Part shown: positions 1-8,800 of the stretch, one piece after another
Position numbering within the stretch: the stretch's first letter is position 1
Layout of the letters: each line of letters opens with the position of its first letter
Source: Marinirhabdus sp963799365
Lineage (GTDB): Bacteria; Bacteroidota; Bacteroidia; Flavobacteriales; Flavobacteriaceae
Assembly (NCBI GenBank): GCA_963799365.1
Contig: CAWCWV010000017.1
Span: forward strand, 682,001-746,000
Direction of reading: 5' to 3'
Length of the DNA: 64,000 nucleotides
The notes under the pieces: model-generated
What the model saw: the letters and a program-made list of their open reading frames with translations, nothing else
The model's database searches: none
Told to the model about the DNA's origin: nothing
Program-made: the position numbers and the translations under genes

Positions 1-1276
1 GTATGTCGTTTTCTACCGTAAGTAGCAGAACACTAGTGGCTGTACAAAAAACAGGACTTGTAATACAGTGATGACCATTCCAACTACCATCTTCGTTCTG
101 GATTTTTAAAATTCGCCCGCTCATATTGTCATACCACTGTTCCCAATCGGCATCTTTGTTCACTACCAGCGATTCTCCGGTTTGTAAAAAGCTCAAAAAT
201 TCTTCACCTCCGTTGTTTCCAAATCCGTTAAGGACGTCATCTCTTTGGGCTGTATTTTTAGCAGATTGATACACATTGTAAGAAGCAGTATAGTCTACTG
301 CCTCCGATTCAGAATAACCAGCTTTTATCAAATTATCTACGGTTACTGGAGCATTTTTTGGAAGCTTACCTTGCTTTTTAGCAGCATCCAATTTCTCTTG
401 CGCCTTTCTTGCGTCTTTGGCACTTGCTCTTACGGTTCCGCTAACGGCATACAACATGACACCTGCGCCGTCTTCGGTTTTTACGTTACCGCTTTTATCG
501 TCGTAGTTCTCCTTTTGGTAGTTTCTGGCTCTATCTAAAACTTCTTTATTTACATCTGCTCCTACAGATTGCGCAGCCTCCAAGGCACTGTTTGCCAATC
601 CGCTTTGCAGTACACCAGCCCAGCCAGCACCTTTTTGTTTCCCGTCTGCATCGGTACCTGCTTGTATTTTTACCACACAAATAGCCAAGGCTTTGTTTAG
701 ACGTTTTTTATCAATTCCTTCTAAATTTCGGTCTAATAAATTGGATAAAAATTGGGCGGTAAGCACCGCATCTATATTTTGACCTAGTTTTCTTTGTATT
801 TGCGTATCTCTAACATCGGTAATGTAGGGATCGGTTTTGGAGCTATTCTCAACCGTTTCCAATAAATAATTGATTGCTTTTTTTAAAATATCTGTATACA
901 CTCCTGTTTTCAGTGTAGTTCCGCTTCTCACAAGTGCTTGCGCTGCCATTGCTGTAGTTGCGGGATCTGCTTTTACTGCGTGCGGGTCTTTGATGTGTTG
1001 AGCAGCGTGACTTCCGGCACCATACCCACCGTTAGACAATTGAGCTTCTGCCAGCCAAGAAAGACCATCGCGAACAGATAGTTGTACATTTTCATTTGTT
1101 TTAAAGACACTAAAACCTTCGGAAGACTGCTCTCCCATGGTGGTCATAAATACGCAACCCACTTCAGGCTGCAAGGTTCGTTTTGTTTCTGGATAGTCTT
1201 CAGCAGAAATAAATCCTGAGACTACAAATCCAATCAATGCTACAGGTAACAGTAGCAATACCAATTTTGTTTTCAT
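1..1276 (-). CDS. Secreted prenyltransferase/squalene-cyclase repeat protein (3' end outside window)
   Basis: An open frame runs without a stop from the ATG at 1276 to the left edge, so about 425 residues are present and the C-terminus is missing. The first 25 residues (MKTKLVLLLLPVALIGFVVS...) form a signal peptide or membrane anchor. Repeats typical of the alpha/alpha-toroid terpenoid-cyclase fold follow: a DGLSWLAEAQLSNGGYG block near residue 70, DPATTAMAAQALVRSG near 100, and a QNEDGSWNG block near the visible end. Known family: prenyltransferase/squalene-oxidase repeat proteins. Exported flavobacterial members are not shown to be cyclases, so the catalytic role is open. It lies divergent from the cytochrome gene at 1453. 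The fold call is fairly sure, the function is not. Confidence 0.8.
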   Translation of the reverse strand, partial: MKTKLVLLLLPVALIGFVVSGFISAEDYPETKRTLQPEVGCVFMTTMGEQSSEGFSVFKTNENVQLSVRDGLSWLAEAQLSNGGYGAGSHAAQHIKDPHAVKADPATTAMAAQALVRSGTTLKTGVYTDILKKAINYLLETVENSSKTDPYITDVRDTQIQRKLGQNIDAVLTAQFLSNLLDRNLEGIDKKRLNKALAICVVKIQAGTDADGKQKGAGWAGVLQSGLANSALEAAQSVGADVNKEVLDRARNYQKENYDDKSGNVKTEDGAGVMLYAVSGTVRASAKDARKAQEKLDAAKKQGKLPKNAPVTVDNLIKAGYSESEAVDYTASYNVYQSAKNTAQRDDVLNGFGNNGGEEFLSFLQTGESLVVNKDADWEQWYDNMSGRILKIQNEDGSWNGHHCITSPVFCTATSVLLLTVENDI

Positions 1277-1452
1277 TTTGAGTGTTTTTTAAATTAAGAC
1301 CGAAACTACTACGTGAAATACATTTAAAAAATATGCATTTAGGGAATACGGCTTTTGAATAAGGGAACACTACTTTTATAGAAGATTGATTTTTAACAGC
1401 CAGCGAAGCTATCATTCGGTTTTGTTTTTATATTTTTAGCACTGAAAAAGAA

Positions 1453-2721
1453 ATGTTTATGAAAAAGATTGCACATATCCTTATATTACTAGGTGCCTTT
1501 ACCTTTATCTATTCATGTGGAGGCAGTGATGATACTCCACCAGAATTATCTGATGTTGACGTAGAAAACCCAACAGCTCCAGCAAACTTGATGCTAACAC
1601 TAAGCAATGAAACTTCCATAGATTTAGCTTGGGATGCCGCAACAGATAATGAAGGCGTTACTAGTTATAGTGTTTTTCAGGATGGGACAATGGTACAGGA
1701 TAATATAACTGCCACCTCAACAACAGTTGCCAATTTAACTGCCGAGACTTCCTACAATTTCTATGTTGTTGCTTTCGATGCTGCAGGTAACCAATCTGAA
1801 CCTAGCGCCAGTATTGATGCTTCAACAGCATTAACTTTTAGAGGATTATTATCTGAAATGGGTGTTTTTCAGGCTATAAATGCAAACATTACTCCCGCAA
1901 ACGGCGTACAGTTATATGAAATAAACTCTACACTTTTTACAGATTATGCCCAAAAACAAAGGCTAATTAGGCTACCTGTTGGCACTACAATGAAGCCTAA
2001 TGGAAACGACTTACTACCAAATTTTCCAGACAATACATTAATTGCAAAAACCTTTTTCTACAATCTAGACGATCGCGACCCAAGTTTAGGAAAGCAAATA
2101 ATTGAAACCCGTATATTCTTAAAAATAGCAGGACAATGGCAGGCCGCAGACTATATTTGGAACGCTGCACAAACCGAAGCAACATATACTATAGATGGTT
2201 CTCAAAAACCCATAAGCTATATAGACCTTAATGGAGATACGCAAAACGTAGCGTACGAAATCCCTTCGCAGCAAGATTGTTTTACATGTCACAACAATAA
2301 CAACACAACTTTTCCTATTGGTTTAAAATTGCGTAGCATGAACTTTGTACCGTCTTATGCCAACCAAAACCAATTAGACTTCTTTGTGTCAAAAGGAATT
2401 TTGGAAGGCGTAACTTCTGCTGGAGTAAGTGTTTTACCAGATTGGACCAACACCGCAGACTACACACTAGATGAACGCGCTAGAGCATATATAGACGTAA
2501 ATTGTGCCCATTGCCACCAACCAGGAGGTAGTATTGCGTCTTTTGGACTTGATTTCAGGTTTGAAACTGCTTTTGATGATACAGGAATTTATGCAAACAG
2601 AGGAGAAATAGAAGCTCGATTTGGAAGCACTTTACCTACATACAGAATGCCACAATTAGGGCGTACCATAATTCACGAAGAAGCCTTAGAAATGCTTATT
2701 GAATATATAGATGCATTATAA
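1453..2721 (+). CDS. Di-haem c-type cytochrome lipoprotein with fibronectin-III domain (SO2930-like)
   Basis: 422 residues. A lipoprotein signal (IYSCGGSDD, lipid Cys near residue 22) is followed by a fibronectin type III-like domain at about 40-125 (SIDLAWDAATDNEGVTSY, then SYNFYVVAFDAAGNQS). The rest resembles the SO2930-family di-haem cytochromes, with two CxxCH haem sites: CFTCH (about residue 276) and CAHCH (about 355). Distal Met ligands may lie in the YRMPQLGR segment near the end. It is probably anchored outside the inner membrane and carries electrons; donor and acceptor are unknown. A second ATG two codons downstream (1459) gives the more usual MKK start. A terminator at 2746 ends the unit. 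Confidence 0.82.
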   Translation: MFMKKIAHILILLGAFTFIYSCGGSDDTPPELSDVDVENPTAPANLMLTLSNETSIDLAWDAATDNEGVTSYSVFQDGTMVQDNITATSTTVANLTAETSYNFYVVAFDAAGNQSEPSASIDASTALTFRGLLSEMGVFQAINANITPANGVQLYEINSTLFTDYAQKQRLIRLPVGTTMKPNGNDLLPNFPDNTLIAKTFFYNLDDRDPSLGKQIIETRIFLKIAGQWQAADYIWNAAQTEATYTIDGSQKPISYIDLNGDTQNVAYEIPSQQDCFTCHNNNNTTFPIGLKLRSMNFVPSYANQNQLDFFVSKGILEGVTSAGVSVLPDWTNTADYTLDERARAYIDVNCAHCHQPGGSIASFGLDFRFETAFDDTGIYANRGEIEARFGSTLPTYRMPQLGRTIIHEEALEMLIEYIDAL

Positions 2722-2745
2722 AAATTAATAAGTCTCATATCTTAT

Positions 2746-2769
2746 AAAGCTGTCCTCTGGCAGCTTTTT
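2746..2769 (+). terminator. Rho-independent terminator after the cytochrome gene
   Basis: AAAGCTG (2746-2752) pairs with CAGCTTT (2761-2767) across an 8-base loop and runs into a tract of T residues. Confidence 0.8.
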
Positions 2770-2802
2770 TTTATGCAGAAACGTAATCCCAATTAAACCT
2801 TC

Positions 2803-2835
2803 TTTGTTTGCTATGGTCATAACGGTATAAATTTA
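2803..2835 (+). promoter_or_regulatory. Candidate Bacteroidetes promoter for the gene at 2850
   Basis: TTTG (2803-2806), a 21-base spacer, then TAAATTTA (2828-2835), which matches 7 of 8 of the TAnnTTTG -7 box. It sits 15 bases before the start codon, so the leader would be very short. The same TTTG-N21-TAAATTTA pattern occurs at 7000. Confidence 0.4.
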
Positions 2836-2849
2836 AAAAATATACTATT

Positions 2850-3281
2850 ATGAAAAATCTTGTTTTAATTGCCCTTACTTTATTCACGTTTACTCTTTCT
2901 GCACAACCTGGGAATCCTCAAAGAAAAGGGAAAAAAGAAATGGTTGAAAAAATGAAGGATTGGACCCCAGAACAAAAAGCAGAACTTGCAACCAAAAAGT
3001 TGACAATAGACTTAAATCTAACAGAAGCACAGCAGAAAAGAATATATCCCATTCAACTAGAAATGCTGAAAGATCGTGCGGAAAGTAGAGCTACTAAAGA
3101 AAAGAAAACAGAATTGTCTTCAAAAGAACTTTTCGACACTCAAAATGCACGCTTAGAGAAACAAATAAAAACAAAAGAACAATTTAAAGCTATTCTCACA
3201 ACAGAGCAATTTGAAAAATGGGAGAAAAAGCATGCTAGAAATAAAGGCAAAAAACGAAGAAAAGGACCTCATAGCAAATAA
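2850..3281 (+). CDS. Small exported LTxxQ-like (Spy/CpxP-type) basic protein
   Basis: 143 residues. A signal peptide ends at about residue 18 (TLSAQP). The mature part is highly charged and predicted all-helical, with repeated helical units WTPEQKAELATKKLTIDLNLTEAQQKRIY (described by its TPEQ and LTEAQQ motifs) and LTTEQFEKWEKKH. These LTxxQ-like motifs resemble the Spy/CpxP periplasmic chaperone superfamily and the DUF4890-type proteins of Bacteroidetes. The C-terminus is Lys/Arg-rich. The next gene (3379) encodes a protein of the same general type, so the pair probably acts in the envelope. The exact role is unknown. Confidence 0.75.
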   Translation: MKNLVLIALTLFTFTLSAQPGNPQRKGKKEMVEKMKDWTPEQKAELATKKLTIDLNLTEAQQKRIYPIQLEMLKDRAESRATKEKKTELSSKELFDTQNARLEKQIKTKEQFKAILTTEQFEKWEKKHARNKGKKRRKGPHSK

Positions 3282-3321
3282 CAAAACCAATCTTTTAGCG
3301 AAATTTATTTTTGGCTTAATT

Positions 3322-3354
3322 TTTGAATTATAACATTCAAAATAGTTACATTAG
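3322..3354 (+). promoter_or_regulatory. Candidate promoter for the gene at 3379
   Basis: TTTG (3322-3325), a 21-base spacer, then TACATTAG (3347-3354), 7 of 8 to TAnnTTTG. The start codon is 25 bases further on, a plausible leader length. Confidence 0.4.
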
Positions 3355-3378
3355 TAACATAAATTAAATTTACGACCC

Positions 3379-3726
3379 ATGAAAAAGTTTATTACAGGTA
3401 TTGCATTAGCTTGTTTTGTAGTATTAGGAATGACTACAACAACTGCGCAAAGTCTATCGCAAGATAGCCAGAGACCAGAGGTAATTGCTAAACAAAAAGT
3501 AGCAGATCTTTCTGCAGACCTTGGCCTATCAGGAGAACAAGAACGTAGCCTTTTTAGAGCATATGTTCAAAAAGAGGTGGGTTACAATAAAAGCGTGACG
3601 GGAAAAGATCAAAAGAGTGCTTCCGTTATTGCTGAAAAGAAAAAGTATGACGACCAACTTGCCGCTGCAGTTAAAAAAGCAGTAACTCCAGAGCAGTATA
3701 AGAAATGGTTGGCAAAACAAAAATAA
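3379..3726 (+). CDS. Small exported helical protein, LTxxQ-like
   Basis: 115 residues. A signal peptide ends near residue 24 (TTTTAQ). The mature part is helical with ADLGLSGEQERSLF and VTPEQYKKWLAKQK motifs, resembling the protein at 2850 and the broader Spy/CpxP-like class. It has its own candidate promoter and a strong terminator, so it may be transcribed alone. Probably a periplasmic stress or chaperone-like protein (inference); no specific family is certain. Confidence 0.72.
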   Translation: MKKFITGIALACFVVLGMTTTTAQSLSQDSQRPEVIAKQKVADLSADLGLSGEQERSLFRAYVQKEVGYNKSVTGKDQKSASVIAEKKKYDDQLAAAVKKAVTPEQYKKWLAKQK

Positions 3727-3750
3727 TAAAGTGCCTCCATACCCCACACA

Positions 3751-3778
3751 AGCCCTTCTATTTGGAAGGGCTTTTTTT
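3751..3778 (+). terminator. Terminator between convergent genes
   Basis: AGCCCTTC (3751-3758) pairs with GAAGGGCT (3765-3772), followed by TTTTTT. It serves the plus-strand gene ending at 3726 and touches the end of hemL on the other strand. Confidence 0.85.
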
Positions 3779-5066
3779 ATTGCAGTTTTTTTGCTACAAT
3801 AGCAGCAGCTTCAATAGTTCTATCTAAATCTTGATAGGTAAGCGCGTCACAGAGAAACCACGTCTCAAAGGCACTAGGGGCAATATAAATTCCTTCCCTT
3901 AACATTCCGTGGAAAAAGGTTTTGAAATTTTCACCATTCGCTGCCGTTGCCGTTTCAAAATCAATAACCGGAGTTTCAGAAAAGTGAATAGAAATCATAG
4001 AGCCTATCCTATTTATAGTGTGCGCTACATTATGTTCTTGCATGACACGCGCTAAACCTTTGTGCAGGTATTCAGTCTTTTTAGCTAAAGACTCGAAAAT
4101 TTCAACATTGTTATTTAACTCAGTAAGCATGGCTAATCCGGCTGCCATTGCCAGTGGATTTCCGCTCAAGGTTCCTGCCTGGTAGACAGGTCCTAAAGGG
4201 GCAAGGTGATTCATAATTTCTTCCCTAGCAGCAAAAGCACCTACGGGCAAACCGCCACCAATTACTTTTCCGAAGGTAACTATATCGGCACGTACACCAT
4301 ACAATTCCTGTACTCCGCCTTTAGCGAGTCTAAACCCCGTCATTACTTCATCAAAAATGAGCAGGATATTATGAGTATCACACAGGGATCGTAATGCTTC
4401 TAAAAAACGTTTGTCTGGAGGTATACACCCCATATTACCTGCAACAGGCTCAATAATAACACACGCTATTTCATTTTTATTTTCAGAAATAATTTGTTCA
4501 ACGTTGGCAATATCGTTGTATCTAGCCGAAAGTGTATCTTGGGCTGTGCCTTTTGTTACTCCAGGACTGTTGGGCGTTCCAAAAGTTACAGCACCGCTTC
4601 CCGCTTGTATTAAAAATGAATCGCTATGGCCGTGGTAGCAGCCAGCAAATTTTATAATTTTATCTTTCCCAGTATAACCACGTGCTAACCGTACAGCACT
4701 CATACATGCTTCTGTGCCACTATTCACAAATCTTATTTTATCGACATGAGGCACCATGCTTACTGCAAGTGCTGCAATTTCGGTTTCAATTTGTGTGGGC
4801 ATCCCAAAAGAAGTTCCTTTTTTGGCTTTTTCTATAACAGCATCCACAACTGGTTTGTGTGCATGCCCTAAAATCATTGGACCCCAGGAATTGATATAAT
4901 CAATAAGTTTGTTACCATCTACATCATATAGGTAAGCCCCTTTTGCTTTTTCTACAAAAATTGGGGTTCCTCCAACGGCCGTAAATGCCCTCACTGGAGA
5001 GTTTACGCCGCCAGGAATTACTGTTTGTGCTTCTTTAAATAAAGAACTACTGCGTTGGTATAACAT
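3777..5066 (-). CDS. hemL: Glutamate-1-semialdehyde 2,1-aminomutase
   Basis: 429 residues, the usual family length. It is a cytosolic PLP enzyme that converts glutamate-1-semialdehyde to 5-aminolevulinate, the entry to haem synthesis by the C5 route. Visible marks: N-terminal VIPGGVNSPVRAF, the PLP-ring Asp in LLIFDEVMTGFR (about residue 240), and the Schiff-base lysine in VTFGKVIGGGLPVGAF (about 266). It is the last gene of a three-gene minus-strand run; the glucosaminidase gene ends 7 bases before its start. The product is certain. The linkage to a cell-wall enzyme and a PLP desulfhydrase looks like convenience rather than a pathway. Confidence 0.97.
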   Translation of the reverse strand: MLYQRSSSLFKEAQTVIPGGVNSPVRAFTAVGGTPIFVEKAKGAYLYDVDGNKLIDYINSWGPMILGHAHKPVVDAVIEKAKKGTSFGMPTQIETEIAALAVSMVPHVDKIRFVNSGTEACMSAVRLARGYTGKDKIIKFAGCYHGHSDSFLIQAGSGAVTFGTPNSPGVTKGTAQDTLSARYNDIANVEQIISENKNEIACVIIEPVAGNMGCIPPDKRFLEALRSLCDTHNILLIFDEVMTGFRLAKGGVQELYGVRADIVTFGKVIGGGLPVGAFAAREEIMNHLAPLGPVYQAGTLSGNPLAMAAGLAMLTELNNNVEIFESLAKKTEYLHKGLARVMQEHNVAHTINRIGSMISIHFSETPVIDFETATAANGENFKTFFHGMLREGIYIAPSAFETWFLCDALTYQDLDRTIEAAAIVAKKLQ

Positions 5067-5073
5067 AAAAATA

Positions 5074-5925
5074 CTATTGGTTTTTTACAGGATGCAAATA
5101 TAGCTCTTGTCCTATAGAAATGGTAGTATCGGTAAGCCCATTATACTCTTTTAACGTTTCCACTGTAATGTTATAGCGCCTAGCAATATTGTACAACGTA
5201 TCTCCTTTTTTAACCTCGTGGGTGGCTATTTTTGAATCATCATCTTTCTTGGAACTTCCCTTTTTACCCAACACGGCATCATCAAACTTATCCAAATCGT
5301 AGCGCTCTACAATTCCGATTAGTTTGTCCGGATATTTAGGATCTGTAGCGTATCCAGCTTTTTTAAGCCCTTTTGCCCACCCTTTATAATCGTCTTTTTT
5401 GAGCTTAAAAAGGTCTTGATAGCGGCTGCGTTGTGTTAAGAACAGTGAATGGTCTCGAAACGAATATTTTGGGTCATTGTATTTTCTAAAACATTCTTGC
5501 GCTTCATCATCATCATGATAAACGGTATCGCCTTGCCATCCGTGACATTTAATGCCGAAGTGATTATTCGCTTTACTGGTAAGCTCTCCTCTCCCGGCAC
5601 CACTTTCCAGAATTCCCTGTGCTAAGGTGATGCTCGCAGGAATACCATATTGTAGCATTTCCTCCTGCGCAATATCACTGTAACTGTCTATATAAGCTTG
5701 TACAATTTCGGCATAACTAGCGTTTGGTTTCGGGATAATTATTTCTGTTTCGGGAGTTTGGGGAGTTTCGGGAGGGGTTTCATTAGGCGTCACTTTTGGA
5801 CGTTCGTCCCTAACAACCCGCTCATTTACTGGACGTTTTTTCTTTGAAACAACTCTTTTTTTTGAGGTACAAGCCCCAAGTGTTAAAAATATAAGTAGTA
5901 AAAGTAGTGTCGATTTGCGCAACAT
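5074..5925 (-). CDS. Glucosaminidase-domain lipoprotein with LysM domain
   Basis: 283 residues. A lipoprotein signal has its lipobox at about residues 16-19 (LGAC). A basic, Pro/Thr-rich linker follows (to about 62). The GH73-type glucosaminidase domain spans about 65-215 (ITLAQGILESGAGRGELT, NNHFGIKCHGW, then GYATDPKYPDKLI). The C-terminal LysM repeat is at about 235-280 (HEVKKGDTLYNIARRYN). It probably cleaves glycan strands of peptidoglycan from the periplasmic face of the outer membrane; LysM binds the glycan. It starts 1 base after the stop of the upstream PLP gene and runs into hemL. Confidence 0.9.
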   Translation of the reverse strand: MLRKSTLLLLLIFLTLGACTSKKRVVSKKKRPVNERVVRDERPKVTPNETPPETPQTPETEIIIPKPNASYAEIVQAYIDSYSDIAQEEMLQYGIPASITLAQGILESGAGRGELTSKANNHFGIKCHGWQGDTVYHDDDEAQECFRKYNDPKYSFRDHSLFLTQRSRYQDLFKLKKDDYKGWAKGLKKAGYATDPKYPDKLIGIVERYDLDKFDDAVLGKKGSSKKDDDSKIATHEVKKGDTLYNIARRYNITVETLKEYNGLTDTTISIGQELYLHPVKNQ

Positions 5926-5926
5926 A

Positions 5927-6868
5927 TTAGGTATGTATTTGAGGTAAATTCTTTTTTTTAAGTTTTTGATTCATTCCAGCGATACCCTGCAAACCGCCAG
6001 TGTGAATGGCTAAAATACGGCTATTTTCGGGGAAATATCCTTTTTGAATATCTTCTATAATGCCAAACATCATTTTGGCTGTATAGACTGGATCCAGTAA
6101 AATTCCGGTTTCTTCATTGAACTCGTTCATAAAACGAACTAAATGCGAATCTATTTTGGCATAACCTCCAAAACAGTAGTCATCTTTAATCATAAAATTA
6201 GTTTTTTGGGTATACTTCTCAATTTCGGCTGCTTGAAAATTTCCTTTTAATGCTGAATATCCCACAACTGTTTGATGCGCTTTAGATGCCGAAACCAATC
6301 CGGCCAGCGTTCCGCCTGTTCCTACGGCAGTGCATATATAATCGAAATCTGTTTCATCTTCCGTTAAAATTTCGGCACATCCTTTTATGGCAAGAGCGTT
6401 TGTACCACCTTCTGGTACTATGTATGCATTTGGATATTTTACGGAAAGTGCTGCCAAATACGCTTCATCTTCTTTCATTTTATAGTTCTCACGTGAAATA
6501 AACTCAAAAGTCATTCCGCAGGCTTCGGCGAATTCCAAGGTCTTATTCCCTTTGAAGTTATAGGCTAATTCTTCCCCCCTAATTACTCCAACTGTTTTTA
6601 ATCCGGCTAGTTTACCTGCTGCTGCCGTGGCCGCAATATGGTTGGAGTAGGCGCCGCCAAAAGTGATTAGTATTTCATTTTTCTTTTGGAGCGCTTCGGC
6701 TATGTTATATTTTAACTTTCTTAATTTATTTCCTGAGACAGATGGGTGTAATAAATCTTCTCTTTTTAAAAATAGTACAGGTAAACGACCTGCAATTTTA
6801 TACCAGGCAAGCTGTGTATTTACACTTTTCACGGGATTAGTATACAAACAATAAGGTTTAGTACGCAA
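5927..6868 (-). CDS. D-cysteine desulfhydrase / ACC-deaminase family PLP enzyme
   Basis: About 313 residues. Type II-fold PLP enzyme: the PLP lysine lies in VSGNKLRKLKYN (about residue 50), the substrate loop in FGGAYSNHIAA (about 70), and a glycine-rich phosphate site in VGTGGTLAGL. Family members act on D-cysteine or 1-aminocyclopropane-1-carboxylate; substrate cannot be fixed here. No ATG is available near the expected start. The frame opens with TTG at 6868, and GTG at 6832 is a good alternative, since a perfect -7-like box (TAATTTTG on the minus strand, 6866-6873) overlaps the TTG. First gene of the run that includes the glucosaminidase and hemL. Confidence 0.85.
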   Translation of the reverse strand: MRTKPYCLYTNPVKSVNTQLAWYKIAGRLPVLFLKREDLLHPSVSGNKLRKLKYNIAEALQKKNEILITFGGAYSNHIAATAAAGKLAGLKTVGVIRGEELAYNFKGNKTLEFAEACGMTFEFISRENYKMKEDEAYLAALSVKYPNAYIVPEGGTNALAIKGCAEILTEDETDFDYICTAVGTGGTLAGLVSASKAHQTVVGYSALKGNFQAAEIEKYTQKTNFMIKDDYCFGGYAKIDSHLVRFMNEFNEETGILLDPVYTAKMMFGIIEDIQKGYFPENSRILAIHTGGLQGIAGMNQKLKKKNLPQIHT

Positions 6869-6999
6869 AATTAAAGAATGGGCACGAAATTGTAACTACA
6901 ATTATATCTTCAACTAGAAAAAAGATAGGACTAACTTCTGATGTACTGATAATCAGATTGGTATATTTTCACTATTGATTTCGATAAAATAGCAATTTA

Positions 7000-7032
7000 T
7001 TTGTAGGAAAATAATTTCAAATGTTAAATTTA
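7000..7032 (+). promoter_or_regulatory. Candidate promoter of the tandem secreted-protein array
   Basis: TTTG (7000-7003), 21-base spacer, TAAATTTA (7025-7032). It is 82 bases before the first paralogue (A1) in an otherwise gene-free, AT-rich stretch of about 250 bases. Confidence 0.4.
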
Positions 7033-7114
7033 AATGCTTTTTATCGATTTTATTTGCATTTTAGCGGATTAAGTTTATATAATTGCAATAGCGAAATAAC
7101 TAATAATCAGTACT

Positions 7115-7936
7115 ATGAAGTTATATTTCAAAAATACTCATTTTTTTTGTTCCCTATTTTTATTGTTATGGATTGGTGAGATACAATCTCAAATAGGAGT
7201 TGGAACTGAAACTCCAGAAGGAGCTTTAGATTTAAATAGCAAAAATTTACCTGTTAACACTTATTATGGCCTAGTCCTGCCCCGTGTTGAACTTACGGAT
7301 GCAACTGTGTCAACTCCTGTAGTTAACCCGAACAATCCTTCACACCCTCTTGCAATAGGAACAGTTGTTTATAATACAAATACAACCTATACAGGAACGA
7401 ATGATGTAAGTCCAGGAATTTATATGTGGGATGGAGTGGATTGGATTAATGAATTTCCCAAAAAGAATGCAGCCATCTTTAAGCAGGATATGTCTTCTGA
7501 ATTTAGGACGGCCTCAACAGGAGGGTATGTAAATGTACCCGGCTTGTTGAATGAATCGTTTACGCCGAAATATTCTGGTCGCTACAAAATTGAGCTTAGT
7601 GTAAATTATGGAGGAGGCTATGTTCAAGATTTGGCTAGTGGAAATACGAATCCGCTCTCGCAAAAAGGAAATTTTAGACTCACCTTTAATGGCAACGACT
7701 ACCTATTGCCAATTACTGCGCATTCTACATACGGATCGACCCAGTATTATTTAATATGGGAGCAAGCGACCACCGTTATGTATGAGAATTTAATTGCAAA
7801 CACTCCTTATGTTTTTACACTAGCGTTTGATCAATTACCTTCTCCAGGATTTGTAAATAACGGAAATAGTGGTACCGGCTTGGGTTATATTGGCTATGAC
7901 ATACCGTGTTCTGTAGAATTTGTATACGTAGACTAA
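7115..7936 (+). CDS. Secreted array protein A1 (VGIGT/PGIYMWDG family)
   Basis: 273 residues. A signal peptide ends at about residue 25 (EIQSQ). The N-terminal block at about 27-120 starts QIGVGTETPEGALDLNS and ends GTVVYNTNTT...PGIYMWDGVDW; this opening is common in exported flavobacterial proteins. The C-terminal beta-rich block (about 150-273) starts FTPKYSGRYKIELSVNYGGG and ends IPCSVEFVYVD, and looks like a C1q/TNF-like or CUB-like jelly roll (inference). No enzymatic motif was seen. It is the first of six tandem paralogues and is closest to A2 at 9941 (both share GIYMWDGVDWINEFPKKNA). A T9SS sorting domain is not evident. Function unknown; possibly a surface or adhesive protein. Confidence 0.8.
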   Translation: MKLYFKNTHFFCSLFLLLWIGEIQSQIGVGTETPEGALDLNSKNLPVNTYYGLVLPRVELTDATVSTPVVNPNNPSHPLAIGTVVYNTNTTYTGTNDVSPGIYMWDGVDWINEFPKKNAAIFKQDMSSEFRTASTGGYVNVPGLLNESFTPKYSGRYKIELSVNYGGGYVQDLASGNTNPLSQKGNFRLTFNGNDYLLPITAHSTYGSTQYYLIWEQATTVMYENLIANTPYVFTLAFDQLPSPGFVNNGNSGTGLGYIGYDIPCSVEFVYVD

Positions 7937-7951
7937 CCTAAACAGTATATC

Positions 7952-8770
7952 ATGAAACTTAAAAATAAGATAGCTTATAGAATTATTTACGCGCTGTTTT
8001 TTACGGGCGGTATATCGTTAGCACAAGTTGGTATTAATACTACAGATCCTAATGGATTATTGGACCTTAATTCAACGACTTTAGGTATTGTATACCCCAA
8101 CGTTTCTTTAACGGCTACAGATGAACCCTTACCCGTAGTAAACCCACAAGGAGGACCACTAGCAATTGGAACCGTAGTTTATAATACAAATACAACCTAT
8201 ACAGGAAATGTAACCGATGTACATCCTGGCATCTATGTCTGGGATGGGCTAAAATGGACCATCCATTACAAAAAACGTCAGGCCGAATTGTTCGAACAAA
8301 CTACAGCATTAAGAACCGTTTCCAATTATGCAGGAGATTGGCAGGATATTCCAAATTTAGGAGTTGCCGACAATAATATATTTACCCCAAAATATTCAGG
8401 TTTGTATCGAATTATCGTGAAAGGTAATTATGGTGGAGGTGAAATGGTTACCGGTGTTGATGTAAATGTGGCTGCACAAGAAGGTGTTTTTAAATTTACA
8501 TTCGATGGAACTACCAAGACATTTATAACGCATTCATTTTCAATTTATAATAGTTATGTAAATACAGGAACCCACTACAAGAACATTTGGAAAGAATCGT
8601 ATACCACCCTATACATCAATTTAACTGCCAACACCAACTACTCATTTTCTTTGGAGTTCGACCAATCTCCTGCTCCAGGTTTTGTGAACAATGGCAATTC
8701 GGGAAGCGGCCGGGGCTATATAGGAACAGACATTCCTTGCACTATTGAGTTCACCTATATGGACGAATAA
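7952..8770 (+). CDS. Secreted array protein B1
   Basis: 272 residues, 15 bases after A1. A signal peptide ends at about residue 24 (ISLAQ). The same two-block plan as A1: QVGINTTDPNGLLDLNS at the mature N-terminus, GTVVYNTNTTYTG and HPGIYVWDGLKWTIHYKKRQ to about residue 110, then a beta-rich block starting FTPKYSGLYRIIVKGNYGGG and ending DIPCTIEFTYMDE. It is closest to B2 at 10834. No catalytic motif. Function unknown. Confidence 0.8.
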   Translation: MKLKNKIAYRIIYALFFTGGISLAQVGINTTDPNGLLDLNSTTLGIVYPNVSLTATDEPLPVVNPQGGPLAIGTVVYNTNTTYTGNVTDVHPGIYVWDGLKWTIHYKKRQAELFEQTTALRTVSNYAGDWQDIPNLGVADNNIFTPKYSGLYRIIVKGNYGGGEMVTGVDVNVAAQEGVFKFTFDGTTKTFITHSFSIYNSYVNTGTHYKNIWKESYTTLYINLTANTNYSFSLEFDQSPAPGFVNNGNSGSGRGYIGTDIPCTIEFTYMDE

Positions 8771-8800
8771 TACGGGGAATTAAAATTTAAAACTGACATT

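Noticed and set aside
6866..6873. TAATTTTG box on the minus strand at the PLP-enzyme start
   Set aside because: Exact -7 match without a -33 partner, and it overlaps the TTG start. Mentioned in that gene's entry but not called as a promoter.
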